In this document: piece after piece, positions 1 to 7,106 of the stretch | Position numbering within the stretch: position 1 is the first letter of the stretch | Layout of the letters: every line of letters begins with the position of its first letter | Origin: DASXPG01 sp036493755 | GTDB lineage: Bacteria > Gemmatimonadota > Gemmatimonadetes > Gemmatimonadales > JACORV01 | Direction of reading: 5' to 3' | NCBI GenBank assembly: GCA_036493755.1 | Contig: DASXPG010000073.1 | Coordinates: forward strand, 1-10,683 | Length of the DNA stretch: 10,683 bases | Translations under genes and position numbers: made by a program | Notes under the pieces: model-generated | Database searches by the model: none | The model's input: the letters and a program-made list of their open reading frames with translations, nothing else | Told to the model about the DNA's origin: nothing

Positions 1-267
1 AGCGACGGCGAGGATCTGTCGACAGCGGATCTATTGCGCCGGACCGCGGCGGCGCTGGGCGTGCGCGCACGCCTCATCCCGGTTCCGTTAGGCATTCTCG
101 CCGCCGGGGCCAGGCTGGCGGGCCGCGGCGACGTGTTGCGCCGGCTGTGCGGAACCCTCCAGGTGGACAGCTCAAAGGCACGGCGCGTTCTTGGCTGGAC
201 GCCGCCTCTGTCGGTCGATGAAGGACTTCGCCGAGCCGTGGCCAATCGTGGAGCCGCCGGGGCATGA
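1..267 (+). CDS. NAD-dependent sugar-nucleotide epimerase/dehydratase, C-terminal end (5' truncated by window edge)
   Basis: Only the last 88 codons are present; the reading frame is open from base 1. The visible part matches the substrate-binding C-terminal end of extended short-chain dehydrogenases of the UDP-glucose/UDP-GlcNAc 4-epimerase type. It has a helix near DLSTADLLRRTAAALG, a stretch of small hydrophobic residues (RLIPVPLGILAAGARLAG), then the characteristic ending LQVDSSKARRVLGWTPPLSV followed by DEGLRRAV. The Rossmann NAD site and the catalytic Ser/Tyr/Lys lie outside the window, so substrate and exact reaction cannot be read. Its stop codon overlaps the start of the next gene (ATGA), which implies one transcript and coupled translation. 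Epimerases of this kind often sit directly before a WbpL/WecA-type transferase in O-antigen loci, where they make the sugar that the transferase loads. The family call is firm; the specific enzyme is inference. Confidence 0.85.
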   Translation, partial: SDGEDLSTADLLRRTAAALGVRARLIPVPLGILAAGARLAGRGDVLRRLCGTLQVDSSKARRVLGWTPPLSVDEGLRRAVANRGAAGA

Positions 268-1316
268 TCGGGCTCGTCGCCGGCTGTCTGGGTGCGGGAT
301 TCGTCGCCGGCTGGGCTCTCACCGGTGCGGCGCGCCGCTACGCGCTGACCCGCGCCATCTTCGACACGCCGAATGAGCGAAGCTCCCACAAGCATCCCGT
401 GCCGCTCGGCGGCGGCTGGGGAATTGCAACACCGGCGCTGGCGGCGGTGGCAATGGCCTGGTCGGCGGGACTGCTGGATCGCGCCGCGGCGATGGGTCTT
501 CTGGGCGGCGGTGCCGCCGTCGCCATCGTCGGCTGGATCGACGACCGGGTTCGCCTGTCCGCTCGGGTCCGGCTGCTGGTGCAAGTCGCGGCTGCCGCGT
601 GGCTGGTGGGATGGCTTGGTGGCTACGACAGCCTCGATGCCGGAACGGCGCGGATCAATCTGGGCGCGATCACCAACGCCATCGTGGTGCTCACGATTGT
701 CTGGTGCACCAACCTCTACAACTTCATGGACGGTATCGACGGTATCGCCGGCATGGAGGCGGTATTCGTCGGACTGGCCGGTGGAGTGTTCCTGCTGGCG
801 TCGGGCGCCATCGGTCTCGCGGTGGTCGCGCTCGTGGTAGCGGCTGCCAGCGGCGGATTTCTGGTTTGGAACCGCTCTCCCGCGCGCATCTTCATGGGCG
901 ATGCCGGAGCGGGATTGCTGGGTTTTCTGCTCGCGGGGCTGGCGGCGTGCAGCGAAGTTGAGCGGGCCGTCCCCGCGCTGATCTGGGCTGTGCTTCTCGG
1001 TACCTTCATCGCCGATGCCACGATCGTGCTGTGCCGGCGCATCGCGCGCGGCGAGCGCTGGTACAGCGCCCATCGGGGGCATCTGTACCAGCGACTGGTT
1101 CAGTCGGGCTGGACCCATGGCCAGGTGGATGGCGTCGTTGCGATCATCAACGTGGTGTTGGTGGGACTCGCCGCAGCGGCCTGGCGCTGGCGTGGCGCGC
1201 TGCCGATGGCGCTGGGCGTGGCAACGCTGGGACTCCTGGTGCTGTATCGCGCGGGAGATCGGTATCTGGCGCGGGCCGGGGGCGACGTCACACCGGCGGC
1301 GCCGCCGGCTGCCTAA
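264..1316 (+). CDS. Polyprenyl-phosphate sugar-1-phosphate transferase, glycosyltransferase family 4 (WecA/WbpL-like)
   Basis: This 350-residue, strongly hydrophobic protein should have about ten membrane helices. It belongs to the family that moves a sugar-1-phosphate from a UDP-sugar to undecaprenyl phosphate in the inner membrane, the first step of lipid-linked glycan assembly. Family motifs appear in order: HPVPLGG (residues 44-50), the DD pair at 93-94 in GWIDDRV, NFMDGIDG (153-160) with Asp156 and Asp159, NRSPARIFMGDAG (203-215) with Asp213, and the cytoplasmic HRGHLYQ loop (270-276). The HRxHxYQ form of that last motif is typical of the WbpL/WecA-like branch rather than MraY. Length is normal. 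The ATG overlaps the stop of the epimerase, with GGAG ten bases upstream (250-253). The first sugar (for example FucNAc, QuiNAc, GlcNAc or GalNAc) cannot be fixed from sequence. The gene converges on the wzi-like gene with only five bases between the stops. Confidence 0.93.
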   Translation: MIGLVAGCLGAGFVAGWALTGAARRYALTRAIFDTPNERSSHKHPVPLGGGWGIATPALAAVAMAWSAGLLDRAAAMGLLGGGAAVAIVGWIDDRVRLSARVRLLVQVAAAAWLVGWLGGYDSLDAGTARINLGAITNAIVVLTIVWCTNLYNFMDGIDGIAGMEAVFVGLAGGVFLLASGAIGLAVVALVVAAASGGFLVWNRSPARIFMGDAGAGLLGFLLAGLAACSEVERAVPALIWAVLLGTFIADATIVLCRRIARGERWYSAHRGHLYQRLVQSGWTHGQVDGVVAIINVVLVGLAAAAWRWRGALPMALGVATLGLLVLYRAGDRYLARAGGDVTPAAPPAA

Positions 1317-1321
1317 TCTGC

Positions 1322-2866
1322 CTAACGAACTGCCGTGCCCTCGACGGCGGGGAAGGCGGCGCCCCAATGATGGTGGAGGGCGTCGAAGCGCAGCGTGATC
1401 TGGATGCCGGCGATCGCGCTCGTACCTCCGGGCCGTTGCCGTGCTCCCAGTTCTCCCGTCATCGCCACGCCATTGCGCGGCTCCAGGGTCATGGTAGCGC
1501 GGACCGCGGCGCTGTGCTGCACCGGGGCGACAAGAAATCCCTGGCCGGGTAGCGCCAGAACCGAATCGGCCGGGAACGGATTACGGAAGTCTCCGGAGCC
1601 CTGCCGCAAATACGAAACGTCCATGCCCACCAGGATCCGGGGTGACGCCCACATCTCCAGGCGCACCAGGGCCTGGTCGTAGTCGCTGAAGTTACGGGCG
1701 AGCCCCACACCGATCAGATCGTAGGTATCCCCCGGGTCGAAGCTGTTCCGGTAGGTCAGGCTGCGGACCATGGTGTAGCCCGCCGCGGCATGGATGGGCA
1801 GGCCGGGGAGCGATCCGCGTAGCACGGCCGTGTAGCCGCCGGACCAGGGCCGGGTGTGCCCGGTCAGGGTGTCGCGCTCGATCTGGATGTCGTCCACCAT
1901 CAGCTCGCCGTCGAAGGAAATCCGCCGGCCCAGCGGCGCGTGCATCGCCGCACCCCAGAGAACGTCGACGCTCTTTCCCTCGTTGAATTCCGACAGCACG
2001 GCCGGGTTGACCGGCGAAAGAAATGCCGGCTCGAAGCCGCGGCCCGGTCCTCCGTAGATCCCCGTCTCGGTAACGGCAAGCCAGGTCCGGCTCGCAAGGC
2101 GCACGCTCAGCCGGTGCGCAAAGAAGTAGCGGTTTACCGGAACCGAGAGGGTGGTATCGTCGTCATCCAGTCGCTGGGCCATCGTGGTCAGCGCGAAGCG
2201 TCCCTCCCGCAGCGTCCCCTCGAGCATGTCGCTGGCATATGCCGAGGGCGACACCTGGAGTCCGTCGAAGAGATCCGGGCCCCAGGCGTGGCTCATTCGT
2301 CCGAAGATGAGGTCGCCGCGCTCGCCCGTGAGTGCGACATAGCCGCTCTGAAGCCGGCCGGCGATGGCCCGATCCTTCTTCCCGGTGAATTCGGGATCGT
2401 CCTTCAGTCGATTATCGAACGCAGGGTTGAAGACGCCGACGAACGGCCCCCTCGTGAGGCCCAGCCAGATGCCGCCTTCCGGTCCGCTTCCGGCGCTGCC
2501 CCCGCCGCGGAAGCTGTCGCGCCTGCCGTTACGCCAGGCTTCGCCGCCGAACTCCGCGACAATGGCGGTCGAGTCCGCGACTCCCTCGAGCTCGGCCATG
2601 AGCCAGCGAAAGGCCTGGCGGCCGGCGGCAGCGAGAACCGTCGTGTCCTGCTTCTGAGCGGCGTTGCGGAGCGCGGCAAGACGAAAGGGGCGGGTGAGGG
2701 CATCGACCGTGGACAAGCCGCCATCGGCGATGACCCACAAGGTCAGGCGATCGAGGCGGGAGCCGATCGGGACCCAGGGGCCCGGGCTCGGGGATTGCGC
2801 GTGGAGCTCAGCGACGGCCGCGAGCGCGAGCCAGACCAGGCACGCCGCGGCCGCGCGCCGCCGCAT
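1322..2866 (-). CDS. Wzi-type capsule assembly / outer-membrane beta-barrel protein
   Basis: A 514-residue exported protein. The N-terminus (MRRRAAAACLVWLALAAVAE, then LHAQ) is a clear Sec signal peptide with probable cleavage after HAQ. The mature part is rich in alternating strands with Gly/aromatic residues, as in an outer-membrane barrel. Landmarks of the Wzi family are the segment IFGRMSHAWGPDLFDGLQVS (187-206), the acidic LMVDDIQIE (322-330), and later strands such as YDQALVRLEMWASPRILVG. Wzi proteins bind capsular polysaccharide at the cell surface and help anchor it. The last barrel-like strand (AGIQITLRF) ends near residue 494, about 20 residues before the stop; many barrel proteins end on that aromatic residue. 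The ATG at 2866 lies two bases after the stop of the SLBB gene, so translation is probably coupled. A GTG at 2869 overlapping that stop would add one Met. No good ribosome site is seen. Confidence 0.85.
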   Translation of the reverse strand: MRRRAAAACLVWLALAAVAELHAQSPSPGPWVPIGSRLDRLTLWVIADGGLSTVDALTRPFRLAALRNAAQKQDTTVLAAAGRQAFRWLMAELEGVADSTAIVAEFGGEAWRNGRRDSFRGGGSAGSGPEGGIWLGLTRGPFVGVFNPAFDNRLKDDPEFTGKKDRAIAGRLQSGYVALTGERGDLIFGRMSHAWGPDLFDGLQVSPSAYASDMLEGTLREGRFALTTMAQRLDDDDTTLSVPVNRYFFAHRLSVRLASRTWLAVTETGIYGGPGRGFEPAFLSPVNPAVLSEFNEGKSVDVLWGAAMHAPLGRRISFDGELMVDDIQIERDTLTGHTRPWSGGYTAVLRGSLPGLPIHAAAGYTMVRSLTYRNSFDPGDTYDLIGVGLARNFSDYDQALVRLEMWASPRILVGMDVSYLRQGSGDFRNPFPADSVLALPGQGFLVAPVQHSAAVRATMTLEPRNGVAMTGELGARQRPGGTSAIAGIQITLRFDALHHHWGAAFPAVEGTAVR

Positions 2867-2868
2867 CA

Positions 2869-5451
2869 CTACAGCTGCTTGCTCAGCACGATGATCGAGA
2901 GCAGGCTCGCGAGGAGCGTCCCGGTCGTCGTCACGATCTGCGGCCAGTTGGTTCGCTGGGCGTCAAGCGGCCGGTCCGGAACCACGACACGCGCGCCCGG
3001 GTCCACACGGTTGCTGCGGCGGTCCACGGTGCCGTTCTGCTGAACGATATAGGTCTTGTTCTTCTCGGCATTGTGGCTGAACCCGCCGGCGCGATCCACG
3101 TAATAGTCCGCGGAGTGTCCCGGGACGAACGAGACGGCGACGGGGCTGTTCACCGCGCCTTCGACCTGGACCACCGGCTGGTATTCCGGCACGAAAATGG
3201 AGTCGCCGGCCAACAGAATCAGATTGTCCCGGTACGCCGGATCGTGCACGATGTGTTCGAAGTCGATGCCGACCCGTCCCGCCCGGTTCTGGGCCCGGAA
3301 GAACTGGCTGCCCCTCAAATAGCCGGCTTCGGTGAGGCCGCCGGCTCGCGTCAGGAGGTCGGTGATCCGCTCGTTGGTGTGGGTGATGGTATAGCGCCCG
3401 GGGAAGCGCACCTCGCCGCTCACGATCACGTTCCGCTGGAGCGTGTAGTTAGGCAGGCGGCGGATGAAGACGTTGTCGAAGGGCTGGAGCACCGGGCTCG
3501 GTGTCCGCTGCCCGACCCCGCGCAGAAGATAGGCAGTGGGATCCAGTACGTACGAGGAGTCCAGCGGCACCTGGAGGACCAGCGCGAGGGTGTCGCCGCC
3601 GATGACCTGGGGAACACGCGAGACCTCGGCCTGCTCGAGGAAGGCTTCATCGCGCAACCCGCCGGCCAGGATGACGGCGTCGCGCAAAGTCATGGAATCG
3701 CGAAAGGTATAGACGCCCGGATGCTGGACACTGCCGTAGACGGCGATCTGGCGCGAGGGCCGGAACTCGGTTCGGGAGTAGATGATCAGCTCGTCGAACT
3801 CCTGAAGCTCCGGATCGCGAGCCGGCTGGCCGGCCGCGGGCCCTAACCTGCGTCCCGAGCCGCTATCGGGCAGTGCTACGCCGCGCAGGTCCACGCCAAT
3901 CATGCGACGCGTCGAGTCGGGCATGAGCCTGAGAATGTGTGCGCGGTCGAGGTAGGTGTCGGTGCGAAGTCCGCCCGCGGCGGCAATCGCGCCCGAGAGC
4001 CGCATGCCCGGCGTCAGCGCCACTTCGCCGGGTTGCCAGACGTTGCCCCTCACCACGACGCGGTTGCGCAGCGGCTGCGAGATCGCCAGGACACGGACCC
4101 GATCTTCGGCGGCCAATGGAACCGGCGCGCCACTCCTGCTGAACAGGGAATCCAGCGGCACGTCGAGGACCTGCCGGTCGCGGCCCGTGCCCTGGCGTTC
4201 GCCCGGCGGCAGAATCCGCTCGATGGTGACCCGGCCGGTGTAGGCATCAGGTTGGAGGCCCCCGGCCATCGCGATCAGATCCTTGAGGGTCTGGCCTTCC
4301 TTCAACTCGTAGATCGCCGGCCGCAGCACGCGTCCTTCGATCGTGACTCGCGGCCCGTGGGGCGGCACGAAGATCACGTCGCCGCTCTGAAGGCGCGTCG
4401 CATCCCCGGCGCCGCCGCCGAGCAGGTAGTCGTAGAGGTCCAACGTGGCGGTCTGTTGTCCGCCCCGCATGATGCGGAGTTGCCGGAAGCTGCCCCGATC
4501 GGTGGGCCCGCCAGCCTGGTACAGCGCGTTGAGTACCGTACCGATCGCGCTGACGGCGTAGGCACCCGGACGTGCCACATCGCCGGTCACGTAGATCTGA
4601 TTCACGCGCAAGCGTGTGACGGTAATGTCGAAGTGCGTCGTCGGATTGTTCGAGCGCACGCCGGAGTACACGCGGCCCAGCCGCTGCTGGAGGACCTGGC
4701 GCAGCTGACCGAGCGTGAGATTCGCCACCTCGATCTGGCCCACCTGGGGAATTACGATGTAACCCTCGCGGGTCACCGCGAGCTGGTGAACCTGCTCGAC
4801 ATCGCCGGTGAGGATCAGCAGCAGCTCGTCGCCGGGGCCAAGCTGGTAGCTCGGATCGACGGGTCCCGACGTCGCGACGTTGAACTGCGTGGTCGCGTGG
4901 CGGAAGACATCGAGGCCGAAGACCCGAGGCTGGCGCAGTCGCTCCGCCAGCATTCGAACCCGCGCGCTGTCGACACGGAGAACGCCCAGCGAGTCGCGCC
5001 GGGTTGGAATGGAGTCGCGGCCGATCACCAGGTCGAGAGTATCGAGCAGGAAGGAATCGGCCCGGGTGAGCTGGATCGAATCGCGGAGGGCGCGCAGCGT
5101 ATCGGACACCGTGAAGTCGGCGAGGCCGAGGGCTGCCGCCGCGCGCAACATCTCGGCGCTGGGCGTGGGAGCGGCCTGGCCCGGCGTCCCAGGGGTAAGG
5201 TACGCGTCGATCAGATTGTCGCTATAGCCCGCGGCACGCAGCCGGGCCCGGACCTGGTCGGAGGTCAGACCGCTTTGCTGGATCCGCTGGCGCAGCTGGT
5301 CGCCGAGACCGCGTTGCTGGATGGCGGCCTGGATCTGCGCGTCGCTCATCCCCTGGGGACGCTGGGGAATGTCCTGCGCGAAAGCCCGAGCGGGGAGCAG
5401 GACGGCGAAAGTCAGCGCGGCACTGATGGCGAGGCGATTGAGACAGCGCAC
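2869..5451 (-). CDS. Polysaccharide export protein with six SLBB-like repeats (Wza-like, extended)
   Basis: An 860-residue periplasmic/outer-membrane export protein, much longer than Wza (about 380). It has a signal peptide (1-25, ending ARAFA) and an N-terminal helical segment at 36-85 (SDAQIQAAIQQRG, then LTSDQVRARLRAAGYSD). A polysaccharide-export domain runs at about 200-282, opening with DPSYQLGPGDELLLILTG. Six SLBB-type repeats begin near 285, 368, 464, 568, 673 and 760. Each follows a V-x-G-x-V-x-x-P-G pattern then an AGG motif (for example VYGSVQHPGVYTF and LAGGL). A hydrophobic helix at about 838-857 (near the end, SLLSIIVLSKQL) could span a membrane. The repeats probably stack into a long periplasmic tube, as SLBB domains do in Wza; that is inference. 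No lipobox cysteine follows the signal peptide, unlike E. coli Wza. The start is GTG, with GGAG nine bases upstream; no earlier start lies in frame before a stop. It is the first gene of a two-gene operon with the wzi-like gene. Confidence 0.92.
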   Translation of the reverse strand: MRCLNRLAISAALTFAVLLPARAFAQDIPQRPQGMSDAQIQAAIQQRGLGDQLRQRIQQSGLTSDQVRARLRAAGYSDNLIDAYLTPGTPGQAAPTPSAEMLRAAAALGLADFTVSDTLRALRDSIQLTRADSFLLDTLDLVIGRDSIPTRRDSLGVLRVDSARVRMLAERLRQPRVFGLDVFRHATTQFNVATSGPVDPSYQLGPGDELLLILTGDVEQVHQLAVTREGYIVIPQVGQIEVANLTLGQLRQVLQQRLGRVYSGVRSNNPTTHFDITVTRLRVNQIYVTGDVARPGAYAVSAIGTVLNALYQAGGPTDRGSFRQLRIMRGGQQTATLDLYDYLLGGGAGDATRLQSGDVIFVPPHGPRVTIEGRVLRPAIYELKEGQTLKDLIAMAGGLQPDAYTGRVTIERILPPGERQGTGRDRQVLDVPLDSLFSRSGAPVPLAAEDRVRVLAISQPLRNRVVVRGNVWQPGEVALTPGMRLSGAIAAAGGLRTDTYLDRAHILRLMPDSTRRMIGVDLRGVALPDSGSGRRLGPAAGQPARDPELQEFDELIIYSRTEFRPSRQIAVYGSVQHPGVYTFRDSMTLRDAVILAGGLRDEAFLEQAEVSRVPQVIGGDTLALVLQVPLDSSYVLDPTAYLLRGVGQRTPSPVLQPFDNVFIRRLPNYTLQRNVIVSGEVRFPGRYTITHTNERITDLLTRAGGLTEAGYLRGSQFFRAQNRAGRVGIDFEHIVHDPAYRDNLILLAGDSIFVPEYQPVVQVEGAVNSPVAVSFVPGHSADYYVDRAGGFSHNAEKNKTYIVQQNGTVDRRSNRVDPGARVVVPDRPLDAQRTNWPQIVTTTGTLLASLLSIIVLSKQL

Positions 5452-5460
5452 GAAAAGCGG

Positions 5461-5464
5461 CTCC
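5461..5464 (-). promoter_or_regulatory. Ribosome binding site of the SLBB export gene
   Basis: GGAG on the minus strand, nine bases before the GTG start at 5451. It is the only good Shine-Dalgarno match near that start. In-frame codons upstream contain no ATG, GTG or TTG before a stop, so the site and the reading frame agree on this GTG. Confidence 0.6.
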
Positions 5465-5488
5465 AGATGTTGGGTACTCTGCGCGACA

Positions 5489-5518
5489 AAGTTAGTCGTA
5501 TCACAAAGCAGAAATCAA
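5489..5518 (-). promoter_or_regulatory. Candidate promoter of the SLBB-wzi export operon
   Basis: On the minus strand TTGATT (5518-5513) resembles a sigma-70 -35 element. After an 18-base spacer, TAACTT (5494-5489) could be the -10 element. A transcript would start around 5480 and carry the GGAG site at 5461-5464. The site lies in the AT-rich gap between divergent operons, where a promoter is expected. The match to consensus is only partial and the host's sigma preferences are unknown. Confidence 0.35.
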
Positions 5519-5616
5519 GTCGAATGAAGTGCGTAAATGTCGTGGAGACAATGGCTTTCGTCAATTAATCTGGTCTCAGCATTTGACGCATGACAGGTTC
5601 GCTCCCATTCTTCGTC

Positions 5617-6015
5617 ATGTCGGTTGAAATCGTCAGCCATGAGGCCCAACAACTGGCAGTAATCCTCCGGGTGAGCGAAAGCGAGCCGGGAACTCGGTTT
5701 GTCACCGGCCCCGACGCCCCGCTCCAGCTGGGCGAGATCAACCGGCCGGCGGGTCACAAGATTCCGCCCCACGCCCACAACCTCGGCGTGCGGACCATCA
5801 CCCAGACCCATGAATTCCTGCACGTCCTCTCCGGGCGGCTGAAGGTCGATCTCTTCGCCGACGGAGGGAAGCTGGTCGCTACCCGCTTCCTGACCGCGGG
5901 AGACACCATTCTCCTCACCGGCGGTGCCCATGGTTTCGAATTCCTCACCGCCTGCCACCTCATCGAGGTGAAGCAGGGCCCCTACCTCGGCGAGCAGGAC
6001 AAGACCTACCTGTGA
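5617..6015 (+). CDS. Single-domain cupin protein of a surface-glycan locus, function unassigned
   Basis: A 132-residue protein with one cupin barrel. The metal-site pattern is intact: PPHAHN gives His52 and His54, THEFLHVLSG gives Glu66, and GGAHGFEF gives His105. The end (IEVKQGPYLGEQDKTYL) looks like a conserved signature of small cupins found in polysaccharide loci. It differs from the FdtA/WxcM sugar 3,4-ketoisomerases in its motifs, though the size and the neighbouring DegT aminotransferase recall FdtA-FdtB pairs. I therefore give no enzyme name. A sugar-nucleotide isomerase or epimerase, or a sugar-binding role, are possibilities. The ATG at 5617 (MSVEIV) is chosen because the recognisable domain begins there. 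An in-frame ATG at 5590 would add nine residues with no domain match. Neither start has a good ribosome site. Its TGA overlaps the GTG of the aminotransferase (GTGA), so the two are surely co-translated. Confidence 0.8.
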   Translation: MSVEIVSHEAQQLAVILRVSESEPGTRFVTGPDAPLQLGEINRPAGHKIPPHAHNLGVRTITQTHEFLHVLSGRLKVDLFADGGKLVATRFLTAGDTILLTGGAHGFEFLTACHLIEVKQGPYLGEQDKTYL

Positions 6016-7106
6016 TCGGCATCGCCGCACCCGACATCGGCCCGCGCGAGCGGGACTATGTCGCGGAGGCGGCCCAATCCGGCTGGCTCTCATCGCGCGG
6101 CGCTTTCGTCCCCCGGTTCGAAGACGGCTTCGCGCGTTTCTGCGGCGCGACCAACGGCATCGCCTGTTCCAGCGGCACCTCGGCGGTGCACCTGGCGCTC
6201 GCCGCGCTGGGTGTTGGTCCCGGCGATGAAGTCATCGTCCCGGCATTCACCATGATCGGCTCGGTGAACCCGGTTCGGTATCTCGGTGCGACGCCGGTAG
6301 TCTGCGATGCGCTTCCGGATGTCTGGTCGCTCGATCCGGCGCGGGTCGTGGCGGCGCTGACGCCGCGAACGAAGGCGATCGTGGTGACCCACATCTATGG
6401 CCATCCCGCCGATGTCGATGTCATCCGCTCGGTGGCTCCGGGGATTCCGATCGTCGAGGACGCCGCCGAAGCGCATGGCGCGCAGCGCGGCGAGCGCCGG
6501 GCAGGCTCGTTAGGCGACATCGCCGCCTTTTCATTTTATGCCAACAAGATCCTGACCACCGGCGAGGGCGGCATGGTGGTCACCTCCGACCCCGCGCTGG
6601 CCAGCCGCTGCCGCGCGCTCCGCGATCACGCGTTCGGCGGCGACGAGTCGCGCTACCGGCACGTCGAGGTCGGCTTCAGCTACCGGATGTCGAATCTCCA
6701 GGCCGCCGTGGGCGTGGCGCAGACCGAGCGTGCGGCGGAGCTGGTCGCGGCGTCGCGGCGGGTCGGCGCACGCTATCGCGCCGGACTCGCCGACGTATCG
6801 GGGATTCAGCTCCAGGCGCTGGAAGCCGGGACGGTGAATGTCTGCTGGGTCTTCGGACTGGTGGTCGAGGAAGGGTCGGCCCCCTCGCGCGATGAGCTAC
6901 GGGCCGGCTTGAAGGAGCAGGGAATCGAGTCGCGCGATTTTTTCTACCCGGTGCATCGGCAGCCCGCCTACTCGGAGCTGGCATCGACCAGCTGCCCGGT
7001 GGCCGAGCGGCTGGGGGCGCGCGGCCTTTACCTGCCGAGCGGGCCCGCGAGGAAGGACGACGAGATCGACGCCGTCTGCGCCGCGGTGAAGTCGCTCATG
7101 CGGTAA
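6012..7106 (+). CDS. DegT/DnrJ/EryC1/StrS aminotransferase, perosamine-synthase-like
   Basis: A 364-residue, PLP-dependent sugar aminotransferase of normal length. Features are the SGTSAVHLAL phosphate-binding loop (54-63), the PLP-ring Asp in IVEDAAEAHGA (147-157), the Schiff-base lysine Lys179 in SFYANKILTTGEGGM, and the GFSYRMSNLQAAVG segment (221-234). The C-terminal run (VAERLGARGLYLPSG) is typical of the family. THIYGHPADVDVI (126-138) and the NKILTTGEGG context are most like GDP-perosamine synthases (RfbE/Per), which aminate C4 of GDP-4-keto-6-deoxymannose using glutamate. Relatives use UDP or dTDP 4-keto sugars, so the substrate is not settled. No GDP-mannose dehydratase is in the window to confirm it. 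The GTG start overlaps the cupin stop. The 3' end overlaps the end of the wecB-like gene on the other strand by 11 bases. Confidence 0.92.
   Translation: MIGIAAPDIGPRERDYVAEAAQSGWLSSRGAFVPRFEDGFARFCGATNGIACSSGTSAVHLALAALGVGPGDEVIVPAFTMIGSVNPVRYLGATPVVCDALPDVWSLDPARVVAALTPRTKAIVVTHIYGHPADVDVIRSVAPGIPIVEDAAEAHGAQRGERRAGSLGDIAAFSFYANKILTTGEGGMVVTSDPALASRCRALRDHAFGGDESRYRHVEVGFSYRMSNLQAAVGVAQTERAAELVAASRRVGARYRAGLADVSGIQLQALEAGTVNVCWVFGLVVEEGSAPSRDELRAGLKEQGIESRDFFYPVHRQPAYSELASTSCPVAERLGARGLYLPSGPARKDDEIDAVCAAVKSLMR

Larger units (their letters stand above)
5452..5616. promoter_or_regulatory. Divergent intergenic region, AT-rich relative to the window
   Basis: This gap separates the minus-strand export operon from the plus-strand cupin-aminotransferase operon. 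Bases 5452-5589 are 46% G+C by count (63 of 138), far below the coding sequence around it, so it should hold promoters for both directions. A partial plus-strand candidate is TGGAGA at about 5543-5548, then 17 bases, then TAATCT (5566-5571). A short inverted repeat, TGTC-GTGGA-GACA, lies at about 5538-5550 and could be an operator half-site pair, but four-base arms are weak. No RfaH ops/JUMPstart-type element, RNA gene or terminator was recognised. Confidence 0.5.

Noticed and set aside
1856..3043. Long open frame (395 codons) on the plus strand opposite the wzi-like gene
   Set aside because: Antisense shadow that runs across the junction of two solid genes and has no signal peptide, motif or ribosome site.
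3937..5568. Long open frame (543 codons) on the plus strand opposite the SLBB exporter
   Set aside because: No recognisable domain. It is rich in Arg/Gly/Ala and mirrors the codon bias of the well-supported minus-strand gene, as is common in GC-rich DNA.
5617..6015. Naming the cupin as an FdtA/WxcM sugar 3,4-ketoisomerase
   Set aside because: Size and neighbour fit, but the histidine motif and the conserved C-terminal signature do not match what I know of that family.
5515..6093. Minus-strand open frame of 192 codons covering the cupin gene
   Set aside because: The cupin on the plus strand has intact metal-site motifs and a coupled downstream gene; the reverse frame has neither.
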